NCBI GenBank assembly: GCA_024403235.1
Contig: JAKSSF010000009.1
Coordinates: 17,556 to 81,555 of the forward strand
DNA from: Lachnospiraceae bacterium
GTDB taxonomy: Bacteria; Bacillota; Clostridia; Lachnospirales; Lachnospiraceae
Direction of reading: 5' to 3'
Length of the DNA: 64,000 nucleotides
This document shows positions 63,917-64,000 of this stretch, in pieces; position 1 is the first letter of the stretch, and each line of letters opens with the position of its first letter. A program made the translations under genes and the position numbers. The notes under the pieces are model-generated. The model was given only the letters and a program-made list of their open reading frames with translations. It ran no database searches and was not told the DNA's origin.

Positions 63917-64000
63917 TAAGTGGGACAAGTGATCGCGGCTGTCTTTGACAGGTGAGGAAAGTCCGGGCTTCATAGGGCAGGATGCCGGATAACGTCCGGT
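63917..64000 (+). ncRNA. rnpB: RNase P RNA, 5' part
   Basis: The segment GAGGAAAGTCCGGGCTTC (63953-63970) and ATAGGGCAGGATGCCGGATAACGTCCGG are the conserved CR I and P3/P4 5' strands of bacterial RNase P RNA. The 5' end near 63917 is estimated from the P1/P2 strand; the rest lies beyond the window. Confidence 0.93.

Overview
The window is a gene-dense chromosomal segment of a low-GC, spore-forming Clostridia bacterium, most likely a member of the Lachnospiraceae. The support is intact spoIIP and sigK, a T-box controlled trp operon, GGAGG-type ribosome binding sites on nearly every gene, a DUF5716-type gene, a single-chain PurL and a LepA-HemW neighbourhood. No prophage, insertion sequence or CRISPR array is visible. 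Most of the window is core metabolism and information processing.

Layout. 1-3313: three-gene cluster (DUF5716-like protein cut by the window edge, TPR-like protein, coiled-coil membrane protein). 3341-5974: polar amino acid ABC transporter (lipoprotein, permease, ATPase) with its own promoter, an internal terminator after the binding protein and an end terminator. 6006-7445: purF. 7467-14491: complete trpEGDCFBA operon behind a strong promoter and a T-box. 14617-23823: purB, purA, a SEC-C protein, VanZ-like (minus strand), a hypothetical, a TetR regulator and purL. 23854-28926: carA, carB, queH. 28928-34113: argS, pepD, a zinc-ribbon protein and a TPM-domain protein. 34163-39549: rpsT (minus strand), spoIIP, lepA, hemW, sigK. 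39580-43529: pilT, comM-like gene, dprA. 43632-46149: two accessory proteins, a nucleoid-associated protein and tRNA-Leu(CAG). 46239-52121: xylulokinase (minus strand), then NAD kinase, GT2-GtrA fusion, GGDEF and HD-GYP genes. 52122-54128: the least ordinary part, described below. 54129-56548: tRNA-Leu(AAG), an HMGL-type aldolase, lrgAB. 56659-63853: dgt, dnaG, rpoD, trmK, a Nif3-like gene and a uridine-kinase-like gene. 63917-64000: 5' part of RNase P RNA.

The genes converge on nucleotide supply (purF, purB, purA, purL, carAB, dgt), tryptophan synthesis, translation (argS, lepA, rpsT, trmK, queH, tRNAs), replication/transcription (dnaG, rpoD) and sporulation (spoIIP, sigK). pilT, comM and dprA in a row suggest a type IV pilus/DNA-uptake theme. 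GGDEF and HD-GYP genes side by side suggest local control of cyclic-di-GMP.

The best candidate for something undescribed is 52225-52745. A near-perfect sigma-A promoter (TTGACA, 17 bp, TACAAT) and a downstream hairpin terminator bracket about 485 nt with no ordinary gene. This stretch holds a series of near-identical units, each a strong Shine-Dalgarno followed by a GGTCCA-type spacer and an ATG with a stop after only 2-7 codons. Next to it lie an Rpn-family nuclease gene with a heptad-repeat tail and a hairpin-rich, GC-richer repeat element.
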